A stretch of 64,000 bases of DNA from Rhizophagus irregularis (lineage: Eukaryota > Glomeromycota > Glomeromycetes > Glomerales > Glomeraceae), in contig NC_089442.1 in the NCBI RefSeq assembly GCF_026210795.1, forward strand, positions 4,368,501 to 4,432,500, read 5' to 3'. Below, in pieces: positions 1 to 11,582 of the stretch. The translations under genes and the position numbers were made by a program. Within the stretch, counting starts at the first letter, position 1, and every line of letters begins with the position of its first letter. A model generated the notes under the pieces. It had not been told where the DNA came from, searched no databases, and worked only from the letters and a program-made list of their open reading frames with translations.

Positions 1-883
1 CAGTCCATTCTTCAATAAAATCTTGTAATTTAATTCCACAAATTGTAGATTCTTGTACATTTGGTTTTGGTCTTGTCTTCAAATTATAAGAAGCTTTTTC
101 AACCAAATCAATATGAACATATTGTAAATCATATTTATCCTTGTCTTTTGGTATTAATTTCATTTCAATATTAATACAATCCCCAATAGGAAAAGCTTTT
201 TTAAGAAATGAAACTTCATATTTACAAACATTTTTCCACTCATTTGAAACGACCTTTCCTTGATTCCATTCATCCAATATCGTTCGTAATATATTAACAT
301 GTTGTGACTTTCTTATTTTAGTAAATACTCCAGATTTTAAAACTCTTGCTGATAATTTATAAGTTATTCTACCAACATTAGTATTAATCGATTCAGGAAG
401 TGTACCAGGAAGAAATAATTCAAAAGGATAAGTATGAATTCCTTTTTTTAATATAGTATATCTTGATGAATCCGATTTTTTAGAAGAAAGAGAATGAAAT
501 AATCTTGATACAAGACTTTTGTTACTATTATTACTATGAATGGATTTATTAGAATTAGAATCACTATCATTATCAATATTTGATGATGATAAATTATTAA
601 GAAATGTCCAAGTATGAGAAATTACTTCTCGTTCTTCAAAATTATTACTTGAAGCTATTTCACCATCTGCACGTGGAATAAATAATCTAATTTTTCCAAG
701 AAATGTTAATTCGATTTTTTTGATTTTGGTTGGTTTAGTTAAATTCAAAATTAATTCACCTCTCAAAAAACAACCTAATGAATCTTCAGGAGATCCATGT
801 AAAATAATTGTTGGTTCAACCAATTTTATATATAACTTATTTCTAGATGTACGTGATAAAATATCATTACTTCCCAAAGACAT
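1..883 (-). CDS. alpha-arrestin-like protein, N-terminal part (cut by window edge)
   Basis: The minus-strand frame is open from the ATG at 881-883 to base 1, giving 294 codons with no stop. The N-terminus reads like an arrestin_N beta-sandwich: a strand with LYIKLVEPTIILHG, then FLRGELILNLTKPTKIKKIELTFLGKI. A Ser/Asn-rich insert follows at about residues 100-140, then the arrestin hallmark HTYPFELFLPGTLPESI near 155-172, then ITYKLSARV. In fungi such proteins are cytosolic adaptors that recruit Rsp5-type ubiquitin ligases to plasma-membrane transporters for endocytosis. That role is family knowledge; the PY motifs expected toward the C-terminus lie outside the window. No intron is needed in the visible part. 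A T-rich stretch precedes the ATG. Confidence 0.85.
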   Translation of the reverse strand, partial: MSLGSNDILSRTSRNKLYIKLVEPTIILHGSPEDSLGCFLRGELILNLTKPTKIKKIELTFLGKIRLFIPRADGEIASSNNFEEREVISHTWTFLNNLSSSNIDNDSDSNSNKSIHSNNSNKSLVSRLFHSLSSKKSDSSRYTILKKGIHTYPFELFLPGTLPESINTNVGRITYKLSARVLKSGVFTKIRKSQHVNILRTILDEWNQGKVVSNEWKNVCKYEVSFLKKAFPIGDCINIEMKLIPKDKDKYDLQYVHIDLVEKASYNLKTRPKPNVQESTICGIKLQDFIEEWT

Positions 884-1897
884 TTTTTGTTTTTTTTTTG
901 ATACTGGAAATAATATTTTCTTGATTTTTTATTTAATATTATTATTTCTTTTCTTCTTTGTTTTTAACTAGGATTTTTTTTTAAAAAAAAATATATAAAA
1001 AATTGTGTATACAAAATATGAAACAAAAAAAAAAAAAATCATGCTATTGTGTTATATTTATAATTAAATCACTAACATTGGCGTAGTTAGACAATTATAT
1101 ATTTGTCGTACAAATGTATTTATTGATTGGGTCATGTAAAGTAATTACTTTCTTTGTATGTTTTAATTAACTGGTTAAACATAGTTCTATTTTGGTAGTT
1201 GCCTACCCGGTCTTTTTCATTGAAAAATACGATGCATATTGTTACCTAATTACGAAAATGAGTGAGCTTGTGACACAACTTGGCGTCAATAATTTTTTAT
1301 TGTAATTACCTACTTACTCCGCGGTAATGAAAAAATTTCCGAAAATTCATATTTTTTTGTGGCAATGTAAATATTGTAATTTCACGTTTTTATAACACAA
1401 GGGAAATTTTTTTTTTAAATTTTTTAAATTTTACAAACCTGTTATTTAATAGTACAAATTTAAAAAAAAAAAAGAAAAAAAAGGAAATATAAGCCAAGTT
1501 TTAAAAAAACAAAACAAATAATTATAATAATAATAAATAAATGAGCAATAATGGTTAAAATAAATAAATAAATAAGAAAAAATATATATATACAGTATAT
1601 ATATAAACGAAATTTATAATTATTGGTTCAATTTCTAAGCCATGTTTAATAGTTTTATTTGCTTTTAAAAATAAATCCCTTTTTTTTTTATTTTTTCTTT
1701 CTTTCTTTTCTTTTCTTTTCTTCTTTCTTTCTTCTTTTTTCTTTTTTTTCTTTTTTGAAATAAATAAATAAAAAAAATTAACTAAAAATAAAAATAATAT
1801 TTTTTTTCTTAAAAAAATTAGAGGCGATTTTTTTTTTAGTAATATTATCAAATCTTTTTTTTTTATTTCGATTTATTTCGATATCGATAAAAAAATC
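884..1897. other. intergenic, low complexity
   Basis: Divergent spacer between the arrestin gene (-) and the small membrane protein gene (+). It holds poly-A/T runs and a long pyrimidine tract (CTTT/TTTC runs) near 1680-1760. The Lys-rich open frame on the minus strand here is only the translation of that tract. I see no other gene. Confidence 0.6.
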
Positions 1898-2341
1898 ATG
1901 ATAACAAAATTTCGAATTCATTTTTTAATTTATAATTTTTTTTTTATATTCTTTCTTATTCAAGAGATTTTTTCAATTGAAGATTCATCTAATCAAGGGT
2001 ATTCTAATCTAAATCAAAATGATGATAAAATTCGATGTGGAAAAACATGTCTTGCTTCAATCGGTTCTGCTTGTGTTGTAATTGTTGTCGGTTCTGCTTT
2101 TGCAATTTTTCGATTTCAAAAGAAACATTCACGTCAAAAAACCGGTGATCTCGAAGAAATTGTAACTGTGAAATGTAAGCAAGTGAAAAAAATCGCGTTT
2201 TTAAATTATTCGTTTCTTTTTTTTTTAAAAAAAAATTCTTTTTATTAAGATGAAGATGCGAATCCTTCTTTTGAAACGATAAACACTCAACCTGTTTTCC
2301 AAAATACTCAAGCTGCACAAGATCATACAAAAGCTACGTAA
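1898..2341 (+). CDS. small single-pass membrane protein with signal peptide
   Basis: Two exons, 1898-2174 and 2250-2341, joined across a 75-base intron (GTAAGC...TTAAG), give 122 residues ending YEDANPSF...DHTKAT and a TAA stop. Residues 1-26 are a strongly hydrophobic signal sequence ending near IFSIE. A short polar, Asn-rich ectodomain carries two Cys (CGKTC). A transmembrane helix follows at about 52-73 (LASIGSACVVIVVGSAFAIF), then a basic stop-transfer patch (RFQKKHSRQK) and an acidic cytosolic tail. This predicts a type I membrane protein. The family is not recognised. Reading through the intron instead gives a Phe-rich nonsense tail, which supports the splice. AATAAA occurs at 2525, a fitting distance for poly(A) addition. 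Confidence 0.7.
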
Positions 2342-3432
2342 AGAAATAGTATAACGGTTATAACGCGTATGATTTTAAAAAAATTTTAAAAAAATTTAAA
2401 AATGTAAATAGTAAATAATGTATATAGTTTTGATCTCCTATAATGTAAAAAATTTGAATATCCTTTTAGTGCACGTGTACTGTACATAGCGGCTAAAGTA
2501 TATAAATTTGTTCTAGTTTATCTAAATAAAGAATTTTTTTATTAAAAGATCCATTTTAGTTATTTGATATTCTTAGAAGCTTCCAATGAGTAATGAACTT
2601 TTTCCATTGGGGAATAGGTCCTTCCTTATTTATAACATTCCGATTGTTTCAAATATTTATTGTTTTACATATATATAATATGTATATTGTGTATCTTTGT
2701 GCATTGGATGATTGGAAGATTTCCAATAATTTTTATTGGAGTTAGAAATGGCACTAGAATTGGGCTAGAATTGGAAAGATTGGAAGTACAAGTCGCCTTC
2801 ATGTCCGTTTTACTTACTGTTTTACTTAATTTAGCTAAACAAAGGAAAAGGGGTTTTTTTGATGCGATATCAGTTGTAATCACGCGGATTATAGTTTTAT
2901 GTACTGACACGTTAATATGTATTAAAAATTTCGGGAATTCGAGCGAAGAAATCGTAGAATAACGCGATCGTTTACCACATAATTAATGTAATTTGAAATT
3001 CCCTTTCCCAATTTTCCAATTTTACAGGCAAAATGATATCGATTTTATTTTACAAATAATAAATAAATTAAAAATAAATTATGAATAAAAAAAAACATGA
3101 TTAAAAAACATGATTAAAAATGATTAAAATGATTTTTTTTTCCTAATTACAAAATTAAAAATTGAATGTTTGTATTATGCGCATCCTGCATAAAAATGTA
3201 CCCCTTCTATTTTGGTTAGTTTGGGGTTTGGGGTTAGGTTGATGTTAGGTTGAGTTTAGGACGTTGGAAATTCAAATGACCTCCTCAATCTCCTCAATCC
3301 TCATTCGTCATGTCACTCATGTGTCATGTGTCACGCCCTTCTATGTTTCGGGACACAAAAACAAATTCAAACCACATATAACAAACCCTGCATTTAAAAG
3401 TCCTTTTCTGTTATAAAAAAAAACTTCATTTC
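2342..3432. other. intergenic
   Basis: Space between two convergent 3' ends. A 100-codon open frame at 2660-2962 (+) has no recognisable domain, no partner exon and an overlapping open frame on the other strand, so I do not call it. GGTTAGGTTG-type GT-rich sequence lies at 3215-3260. Confidence 0.5.
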
Positions 3433-6400
3433 TTAATTACCTTTCTCTATCCAATAAGTTGCGGCTTCTAAATCTATTTCCACCCCTATACCTTTTTGAT
3501 AACATCTGGCCACGTTTTGTTTTGCCAACTTGTATCCAGCATCAGCTGCTTGCTTATATAAATTAAAAGCTTTTTTGTGATCAGAACTAATACCAAGCCC
3601 CATCTCGTAACAAAATGCCAACATATTTTTACCACATAAATTCCCACCATCACTTGCTAATTTAAAGTATTGAAGCGCTTTGCTCTTGTTTTTTACAGTA
3701 CCAATACTATTATGATAACATTCACCTAAACTTTGAAAAGCTGTAACGCATCCATTTGCTGCAGCTTTTTGATACCATTCAAAAGCCAAAATTTCATCTT
3801 TTACGGTACCTTTTCCATTAAGATAACAATATCCCAATAAATCTTGTGCGATAGCATATTGTTTTTTTGCCGCATTTAAAAATAATACAAAAGCTTTCCT
3901 ATTAGCTATGGGTGTTCCTATACCATTCAAATAAAAATATCCTAAAAGAATTTCATATTGTAAACTTAATTGAGTCGTTAAGAGCCAATCAAATATTTTA
4001 GACTTTTCTTCTTCTTGATTTTCAAGAAATTCTTGAACAGATTTTAATAATGAATCACCTGGATCAACTTCATAAGTTTCCATAAATAATGATAATAATT
4101 CATCTATGATCTTTTTTGTTGGATCTTCTCTACGATCAGAAGTATTTGACCACAATCCTACTAGAGAACTTTGTGCATTAAATTGAAGTGGACTATATAT
4201 GACACTTACGACACTTGTGGAATGTCTACGATTGTTTGGTTTTTTTGGACTTGAACAACGAGATGGTGATGATAAACGAGGTTGTGGTGGTGCTACCGTT
4301 TGTGCTCTACGTGAAAATTTTGGAGTATTTCTAGGAAGTGAAACGGATGAAGACCTTCTGGAGGCTCTCGGTTCTCTCGTCGTAAAATTAGGACTTATTG
4401 CTCTAGTAAGTGATTTTCTTGATGGACTTTTACTAACAGCTCTTCCTAATGGTCTAGATTGTCTGACTGGTGATTTTTCTTTTAATGTACTTAATTTCTT
4501 ATTCGGACTTAAAGATCTATGACTTTCTGATTTTAATACAGAAGAATTAAATGATTTAGAAATAGGACTTTGATAAATGAGTGTTGAAGTTTCGGAACCA
4601 ACAGGACTATTTATTCTCGTACTTTCTCCTTCCTCTTCATCTTCTTCAATAATTGTATCTTCAGGACTTTTAGATCTTAACCTTGGACTATCACGTTTCA
4701 ATGGACTTGATGGACTTCTGGACCTAGGTTTTATATTAGGAACGGATAAAGTTGAACTTTGATTTTTGGTTATTATTATTTTTGATGGAGGTGTATTAAC
4801 TTGAGGTTTTTGTGATGGCGGTGGTGTTGAATTAATTTGAGGTTTTGGCGGAGGTGTAACTTGAGGCTTTGGTGGTGGAGGAGTTGCAACAACTTGAGGT
4901 TTTGGCGGTGGTACAAATTGAGGTTTTGGTGGTGGAGGAGTTGCAACAACTTGAGGTTTTGGCGGTGGTACAAATTGAGGTTTTGGTGGTGGAGGAGTTG
5001 CAACAACTTGAGGTTTTGGCGGTGGTACAACTTGAGGTTTTGGTGGTGGAGGAGTTGCAACAACCTGAGGTTTTGGCGGTGGTACAACTTGAGGTTTTGG
5101 AGGTGGTACAACTTGAGATTTTGGTTGTGGTGGAGTTGTAACAACCTGAGGTTTTGGTGGTGGTGGTTTTGTATCAATTTGAGGCTTTGGTGTTGGTGGA
5201 GTTGGTGGAGGAGTATTAACTTGAAGTTTAGGTGTTGGAGGAGTTGTATTAATTGGTGGAGGAGTATTAACTGGTGGCGGAGTATTAACTGGTGGCAGTG
5301 TTGTATTAATTTGAGGTCTTGTTGAAGATTTCACCGGTTTAGTAACAGGAGGATCAGGTAAAAGAGGTTCTTTAATTGAAAATCTTCTTTTCGGCGGCTT
5401 AACTTTTTTATTTTCTTGAACCATTGATGGATCTATTCCATCATCAAGTTTTTCAAGTGCTGATACAACTTCCAAAATATCAGGACGATCATCAGGTTCA
5501 CTTTGCCAACATTCTAAGAGGGTAAAAAGGTAAAATAAATTTAATTAATATACGCAATTTACATAATTTTTGTAATTTTTGTGACAAAAAAAAAAAATTT
5601 CATAAATACTTTTATAAATAGGGATATAATCTTGATCAATTCCATCAATATCTTTTTCACGAAGACCTTCCATAATTTCTTTTTGTAAATCAGAATGTTC
5701 TTCATTACTAAAAGGTAATCTCATAGAGGCTAATTCCCATAAAAGAATCCCTAAACTATAAATATCAGATTTTTTTGTTAAAGTTGATTGTTTATCTTCA
5801 CTACTTTTATAACTTGGTATTTTAAAATATTGTGGGTCAACATAAGTTAAATAATTTTGTAAATTAATTGATATATTTGAAGATTCTTCCATTTTACATG
5901 TAATACCTAATGCGTTTAATTTTAAATCTTGTTCATTAATTATTATATTATTGGAATGCTGTGGTGAAAAAAAAAAATATTGTTTTTTTAGATTTAATCG
6001 TTAAGATTAATATATAACGTTTTAAAAATTAATCGTAAAACTTACCAGATTTTTATGAATTAAATTTTTTTCATGTAAAAATTCTATAGCTTTAGAAAGT
6101 TGTCTTGCAAATTTTAATCTTACACTCCAATGTAAATTTTCCGAATTATTTTGTAAATATTCTCTTAAAGAACCACCATCACCATATTCCAACATTACCA
6201 TATACTTTAATTGATTTTTATCTAAAGAAATGATTGGATCGAAAATTAAAAAATAAATAAATTATGACGAAATTGAATGACGTTGATTTTAATTGACTAA
6301 TTGAATTAATCAACATTAATCAACATTAAACATTAAATTAACATTAAATAAACAATTTAATGAATGGTTAAATACATTACCGTTACTATCAGATTTAGTT

Positions 6401-6812
6401 ATACCATAAAAACTGGAAATATGATCATTATTAAAAAATCGAATCTTTCTTAATAATTTAAGCTAAAAGAGAAAAAGAAATTAAAAGAAATTAATTTTTT
6501 TTTTAAATTAATAAAAATTTCCTTTTCCATTTCCTTTTTCTTCTTTTTCTTGATAAAAAAAAAAAATCTCGCAAATCTCAGAATCAAATTTTTTACCTCG
6601 GATTGAACTTCTCTTGTAGATAATTTATTTCCAATATATTTCATAACAACCATAATTTCTTCTTCATCCTTTTTCATAATAGCTTTATAAACTTTACTTG
6701 ATCCAATTTGTTCAACATTATTAAGATCTTTATAATCATAATAATTATATTCTCCGTTCGCTAAACCTTGTTCTATCCATTCTACCCAAACTTTTTGTGT
6801 GAAGAATGCCAT
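3433..6812 (-). CDS. pseudokinase with proline-rich linker and C-terminal Sel1 repeats
   Basis: Five exons (6812-6597, 6462-6381, 6221-6046, 5958-5610, 5513-3433) give 967 residues. Exon joins rest on frame and on the motif YKKCWQSEPDDRP spanning introns 4/5. Residues 1-300 are a protein-kinase fold: VVMK (Lys58), a YGDGGSL hinge region, SDIYSLGILLWE and CWxxxPxxRP. Catalytic positions are lost: HRD is HKN (155-157), DFG is ALG (about 174-176), and the Gly-loop is IGSSKV. This predicts a fold without normal phosphotransfer. About 340-520 is a Pro-rich repeat; about 520-720 is Ser/Arg-rich with many SP and RRxS sites that others may phosphorylate. About 800-967 holds four to five Sel1-like repeats (LGYCYLNGKGT, AxxWYQKAA). 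Kinase-Sel1 fusions are expanded in Rhizophagus; a scaffold role is inference. Confidence 0.85.
4801..5330 (-). repeat. coding minisatellite, 57-base unit (19 residues)
   Basis: In-frame tandem repeat inside the pseudokinase gene. The main unit encodes PPPKPQVVATPPPPKPQFV, with near-perfect copies at about 4860-5100 and degenerate PP(P/V)NT units on either side. The unit length is a multiple of three, so copy-number change keeps the frame. The long Trp/Arg-rich and Leu/Val-rich open frames on the opposite strand are only the antisense of this repeat. Confidence 0.9.
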
Positions 6813-7775
6813 ATAATAATGACTTTTCTAATTAGAAGAGTTAAGAGAAATTAGAGATTTTTTTTTTTTTTAAGGGATATTTTGAATGTCGAAAGAAAGG
6901 GGTTAGTTAAAAGAAACAATACTGATTTATGATTTTCTCGGTTTATGTAACTGGTAACACGAATTAATCAAGTTTCAATCAAGTTTACAATTTAATAGGT
7001 AATGATTTTCCTTCATTGGTTTATATATATTACTGTAACCCATTTTAACAATCAACCTTGCCTTTGTTTAACTTAATATCAAACATTAAAACGGAAATTT
7101 TTTTAACAAATGATAAAATAATTTAAAATGATTTAAAATGTTGTAAAAAAATAAAAAAAGAAAATAAATAATGAGTAAACAAGTAAAAAAAAGTTATTTA
7201 AAGATTTGGAAAGAATGACCAAAATAAGAGATTATAATAATAAAATAAACAAAAAGTGAGTTGGGAATTGGGATCCTGTTTGGGATCTACTATAAATATA
7301 TTAGAAAACCTTTCCAAATTTGAATAAGATATACCATTTATAAGAACATTTAAATAATAATGATACACTTTATAAAGAAAAATATCAAGATAATGTTCAT
7401 GACAGCATAATGATGCATGTACAGTACTTGTATACATAATGAAAATTATTTTTTTTACTTGATTTATTTTAATTCGATCCTTTTTCCTTAATAATTATTA
7501 CAAAGAAATACAAAGATATTTTGAGTTCTTTTTTTACAAAAAGAACTTTATACGACTTTATACGATAATTTGATACTGTACTAACTTGATACTTCTGTAT
7601 ATGGTATATATAATTATAATAATATATGGTATACTCTATGGCGTAAGTGTAATACTGCGCCGAAAATAATATTATTTTGATTATGATATTAAAAATTATA
7701 TTTTTTTTAAAAAAAAACGTACTAAAACTTATTAGATTAAATTACGCAAAAAAAATTACTAATAATAAAATAAAT
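6813..7775. other. intergenic, one doubtful small ORF
   Basis: Upstream region of the pseudokinase gene. A 79-codon open frame at 7198-7437 (-) begins MYTSTVHASLCCHEH and contains a GISYSNLERFSNIFIVDPKQD stretch that looks somewhat protein-like, but no domain, partner exon or signal supports it. The rest is AT-rich with TATA-like runs near 7600. Confidence 0.4.
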
Positions 7776-8348
7776 TTAGGCCATATCAACAAAACCAAGT
7801 ACACAAGAAAGGTAACTCTGGTCCGCATTTTTAACTAAAAAAAAAAAATGATATTAATCATTTTAATCATTTTTAATCATTTTTAAATCATTTTACTTAC
7901 TTGAAAAAGCCATCGAATATTTATGAATCGTAGTAGCCGTTTGATTAGTAGTTGTTGCAGGGGTTGCGGTTGTTGGACCGTTAAGAGGCATAGGAAATGA
8001 CATATTGATCTGACTGTCTCCTGGTCCTAAAGGACAATTTATTCCAACGGAATTACCACATAAATCTACATTAGATTGAAGTACGGAAAGTCCGTCATCT
8101 CTTTGAATCACAATTTCGCAAGTAGCTCCGATATTAATTGGTACGGTACGAAATCCTGTAAACTTTACGAATACTTGTTGTCCATTAGCTAATTTGTCTG
8201 GACTAACTAAAAAATTATCAATTTTATTGGGATAAATTCCCTCACAAGAAAGGAATGGTCCATGTCTTTTTATTATTGGAGTCGAACTGACGATAATGTT
8301 ATTGAAAATTAAGAAAATGGTAAAGAACAAAATCACAAATTTAGTCAT
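7776..8348 (-). CDS. secreted ML-domain (NPC2/MD-2-like lipid-binding) protein
   Basis: Exons 8348-7901 and 7834-7776, joined across a 66-base intron (GTAAGT...TTTAG), give 168 residues. Residues 1-22 form a signal peptide (MTKFVILFFTIFLIFNNIIVSS). The mature part has the ML layout: an early Cys (FLSCEG), the strand VFVKFTGFRTVPI, CEIVI, DLCGNSVGINCPLGPGD, MSFPMP, and after the splice FSIKNADQSYLSC, the final beta strand with its Cys. A Thr-rich insert (TTATPATTTNQTATT) precedes the last strand. ML proteins bind lipids or sterols in the lumen or outside the cell. The splice matters: without it the last Cys-bearing strand is lost. The specific ligand cannot be told. Confidence 0.8.
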
Positions 8349-8780
8349 TTTGTGAATGAGAAGATGTTAGAAAGTAATATGAAAAAAAATCCTTTTTAAA
8401 AGAAATTCTCCGAATTTTAAGGGGGCGCTTTTGTTGACAGTGTAAATTTGATACATAAGTTATTATTAAGTTCTTTCCTGCATATGAGCGTATCCGTTCG
8501 ATGCATACTGTATGTGTTCCCGGTTGTATCTAGTATTTATTATTATTATTATACGATAGCCACAAATAAATTTTAATGCAGTTTCAATTTAAAATTAGAA
8601 TATTCTTTCGAAACGTTTTATTTTTTTTATTTTTTATATTTTTTTTTTATTTTTTTTTTTATTTTTGTAATTTTATTCTTCTGACCTCAAACCACGCCTG
8701 ACGCCACCAATAAATTTACCACTTCCCTCCTCCTTTGTCGTGGTTACTACGCCACCAAATAAATTTACTGCGGTCAACTT
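8349..8780. other. intergenic with a short direct repeat
   Basis: Spacer between the F-box gene and the ML-domain gene, both on the minus strand. A direct repeat around CGCCACCAAATAAATTTAC occurs at about 8701 and 8750. Otherwise T-rich. Confidence 0.5.
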
Positions 8781-10517
8781 TTACCAAAGATTATTATTAA
8801 AATTTTGTTCTTTTTGTTCTTTTACAAAAGTAATATAATCAGATACATCATCTAAAAAATCCAAATCTAAATTATAAGGATAATCTAAAGAACTAAAAAA
8901 TCTAATCTTTTGACAATTAATATTATCTTTTTTATATTGCATTAAAGTTAAAAATAATTCTTCTTGAATAATATTATTATTATAAATTATATCTAGATTA
9001 ATTAAATGATGACATTGTTTTAAAAAATAATCTAAATTTAAATAATACATATTAAATTCTAATACTAAATGTTGTAATGATAAAGGGAAAGATTTTGATA
9101 TATTAAATAATGATTCAAATATTATAGATTTTTTATTGATTTCCCTACTCGATAATTTTAAATATTTTAATTGATATAATTTTGTAAAAAGATTTGATAA
9201 TAAAGAAATAATATAATTATAATTATCTAATGAAATTGATATTGATAAATGAGTAATTTGTGGACAATATTTTATAATTGATTCAAATATTATAGAATTT
9301 GAACTACCATCTAATATTAATTTACTTAAATTAATATTTGAAGATTTAAGAATTTTTGAAATTAAAGGATCAGGTTCATAATTTTGTCCAATAAATAAAT
9401 TTTTTATAGATAATTGTTCTAATTCTATATCTGAAGGTGTAAGAAAATCCGATCCTCCCAATAATTCCAAAGTTTCTAAATTTTTCCATAATGATAAACC
9501 TCTTCTAAAATGATGATCCGAATGAGTTAATTCCATTAAAGTTAAATGTGTTAAAGTATTAGATTGTCGTGTTAATGATTCATATAAACAAATTTCTGAT
9601 TGGTCCCAATAATAATTTGATATAAAAATTTTCAATTTCGTTTGTGATTCTATTAATTTACATAAACTTTGATGAAATCTTGTCGTTAAACGTCTTTCTT
9701 CCCATGGTTCTCTAAAATCTCTTGGAACTTCTATTCTAATCTTTTTTAAATTAATAGCAATCTCCGACATTTTATTTAAAAGTTCCGTTAATAAAAAATC
9801 TTCCATTTCCCAATCTCTATTATAACTTAATTTTTTAACAAAATCAAGTTCAAAAGTTGAAAGATTTTTTAATGAATTTGGATTTCTTTGTATAAATAAA
9901 TGTAATTCAATATTCATTTTATATCTATTATCTAAACAAGTATTGATTATTAAATTTTTAAATGTAACATATTGATTAAATAATAAATAAAATATTTCTT
10001 TTGCTAAATAAGGATTTGGATATGTTGAATAATATTGTTTTAATATTGGTTTAAAACATTTATTTATAGATTTATCAAAATTATTTTTAGGATAAATAAT
10101 ATAAAATCCTTTAAATAATTTTATCTGTTTTCTTAATATATTATTAAATTTATTTTTTGATTTATTTGAATAAAAATATTGTGGCGTTGTTGTACTTGTT
10201 AAAAATGTTTTATTAAGTGCTCGACAAAATTTTTGTGTATTGAATTTTTTTAAAAATATTGGATAATCAAATAATGTTTTTTCATATTTTGGTAATTTGA
10301 TTCCTCCTATTCTAAATCTTTTTTTACTTTCTTTTGGTAAACATGATATGTAAGTTCTTATGATTTTATGTGTTGATGTTTCGTCAACTAATTCAAATGG
10401 TTGACTCCATAATAATGGAATCGTATGTCGACACCAATATCGATTAACCAATAAACACGAATAAAGTGAATATAAATCATCTTCGAGATGTAATAAAATA
10501 TTTTCTAAAAAGTTCAT
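8781..10517 (-). CDS. F-box-like / leucine-rich protein
   Basis: Single-exon frame of 578 residues from the ATG at 10515-10517 to the stop at 8781. An upstream in-frame ATG adds 17 Tyr/Phe/Ile-rich residues. I prefer the internal Met because MNFLENILLHLEDD starts a normal F-box-like helix and because this Met and its 5' context (AAAGTTCATTAA) recur in the decayed paralogue at 16.78 kb. The N-terminus (SLYSCLLVNRYWCRHTIPLLW) matches the F-box helices of the large Rhizophagus F-box family. The rest is Leu/Ile/Asn-rich with irregular LRR-like strands (THLTLMELTHSD, LETLELLGGSD, LKYLKLSS). F-box proteins bind Skp1 in SCF ubiquitin ligases, with the LRRs choosing the substrate. This is the only intact copy of at least four in the window. 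Confidence 0.75.
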   Translation of the reverse strand: MNFLENILLHLEDDLYSLYSCLLVNRYWCRHTIPLLWSQPFELVDETSTHKIIRTYISCLPKESKKRFRIGGIKLPKYEKTLFDYPIFLKKFNTQKFCRALNKTFLTSTTTPQYFYSNKSKNKFNNILRKQIKLFKGFYIIYPKNNFDKSINKCFKPILKQYYSTYPNPYLAKEIFYLLFNQYVTFKNLIINTCLDNRYKMNIELHLFIQRNPNSLKNLSTFELDFVKKLSYNRDWEMEDFLLTELLNKMSEIAINLKKIRIEVPRDFREPWEERRLTTRFHQSLCKLIESQTKLKIFISNYYWDQSEICLYESLTRQSNTLTHLTLMELTHSDHHFRRGLSLWKNLETLELLGGSDFLTPSDIELEQLSIKNLFIGQNYEPDPLISKILKSSNINLSKLILDGSSNSIIFESIIKYCPQITHLSISISLDNYNYIISLLSNLFTKLYQLKYLKLSSREINKKSIIFESLFNISKSFPLSLQHLVLEFNMYYLNLDYFLKQCHHLINLDIIYNNNIIQEELFLTLMQYKKDNINCQKIRFFSSLDYPYNLDLDFLDDVSDYITFVKEQKEQNFNNNLW

Positions 10518-11582
10518 TAAAATATAAATAAAATAAAAATAAATAAATGGAAATATGTTGTATGACAATTATAATATAACCGTAATATATATATAACTGT
10601 TAATATAATATAACGATTTTTTTTTTAATAATATGAATTTAATATGATTTTTTTTTAAAAAAAAAGAAAAAAAAAAAATTTAGAAAAAAAAAACGTTTGC
10701 AGATAAAAATTTTTATTTATATAAAATATTATTTTTTTTTCGATTTATTTACTGTACATATGCGGAATATACAATGGAACAATATATGGAGAACTAAAAA
10801 TGCATTGTTTCTAATAAAAAAAAAAAATTTATTTATAAAAATTTTTTTTGGTAAAACAATACTTCTTTTTTCAAAAATATATACTATTAGTTATACAAAT
10901 TACTTCATTATAAAAAAAAAAAAATAGCCCATTCATTTAAATTAATTGTTTACTTCTTTTTCATTCATAACATTGCATAAAATCATTTTTTGGTCAAGTT
11001 CATCATCATCGATGCATTTTGCGAAACATTTTTTACATTTGTAATATACTCTTTTCGTATAAATAAATTTCTCTTTATTAAAAAACTCCGCTTATAAAAA
11101 TGATATTTACGGTAATATTACGATACGATCTCTCATTTGTGGCGTAATCTTGTTACACTTGTAAGAAAAAAAAATCTTGTTAAATGAATTTATCGAAATT
11201 TTTTTGATTTTTTTTTTTTAATTTTCTTAATTAGGTTGAATTTTTTAAAAAAAATTCACGTGATTTCATAAGTTTTTCGTGTTCATTTTTTTCTTTTTTT
11301 GGGTGTCATGTAAGCCGAATAAACTCTAATCCAAATAAAGTCTAGACAATGAAAAAAAAAAGCGGTGGTTCCGCTTTGGTTATTGTAAGAAATGTAAGAA
11401 ACCGGTTAGCTATTCATTATACCTATCAAAATTAGTAAATCTGAATGAGTTTTGCGAATGCATCGGTAAAAATCCGAATAAGAATTTTGCATATCGTTTT
11501 TGTTATTTATTCTTGAGATTTTTTTTAAGATTCTTTTCACATTTGTTTCTAACAAACTGCTTAAAAAAAAAAACAATTCCTC
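10518..11582. promoter_or_regulatory. shared divergent leader (F-box / channel), copy 1
   Basis: Non-coding region between the divergent F-box (-) and channel (+) genes. Its right half (about 10960-11580) is closely repeated at 17640-18370 before the second channel gene and partly at 37250-37700 before a decayed one. Shared blocks include GGTCAAGTTCATCATCATCG, TGGCGTAATCTTGTTACACTTG and GGTTCCGCTTTGGT. Conservation may only reflect recent duplication, but the promoters should lie here. The joint near 11393 (ATGTAAGAAACC) is the empty form of a transposon site filled in copy 2. Confidence 0.6.

Noticed and set aside
1555-1851. 98-codon Lys/Phe-rich minus-strand frame
   Set aside because: Translation of a pyrimidine-rich low-complexity tract; no domain or splice context.
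2660-2962. 100-codon plus-strand frame with overlapping minus-strand frame
   Set aside because: No domain, signal or partner exon; both strands open, as expected in repeat-like DNA.
4199-5325. Several long plus-strand open frames (Leu/Val- and Trp/Arg-rich)
   Set aside because: They are antisense shadows of the pseudokinase gene and its Pro-rich repeat.
10518-10568. Upstream ATG adding 17 residues to the F-box protein
   Set aside because: Residues are Tyr/Phe/Ile low complexity and the internal Met context is the conserved one.
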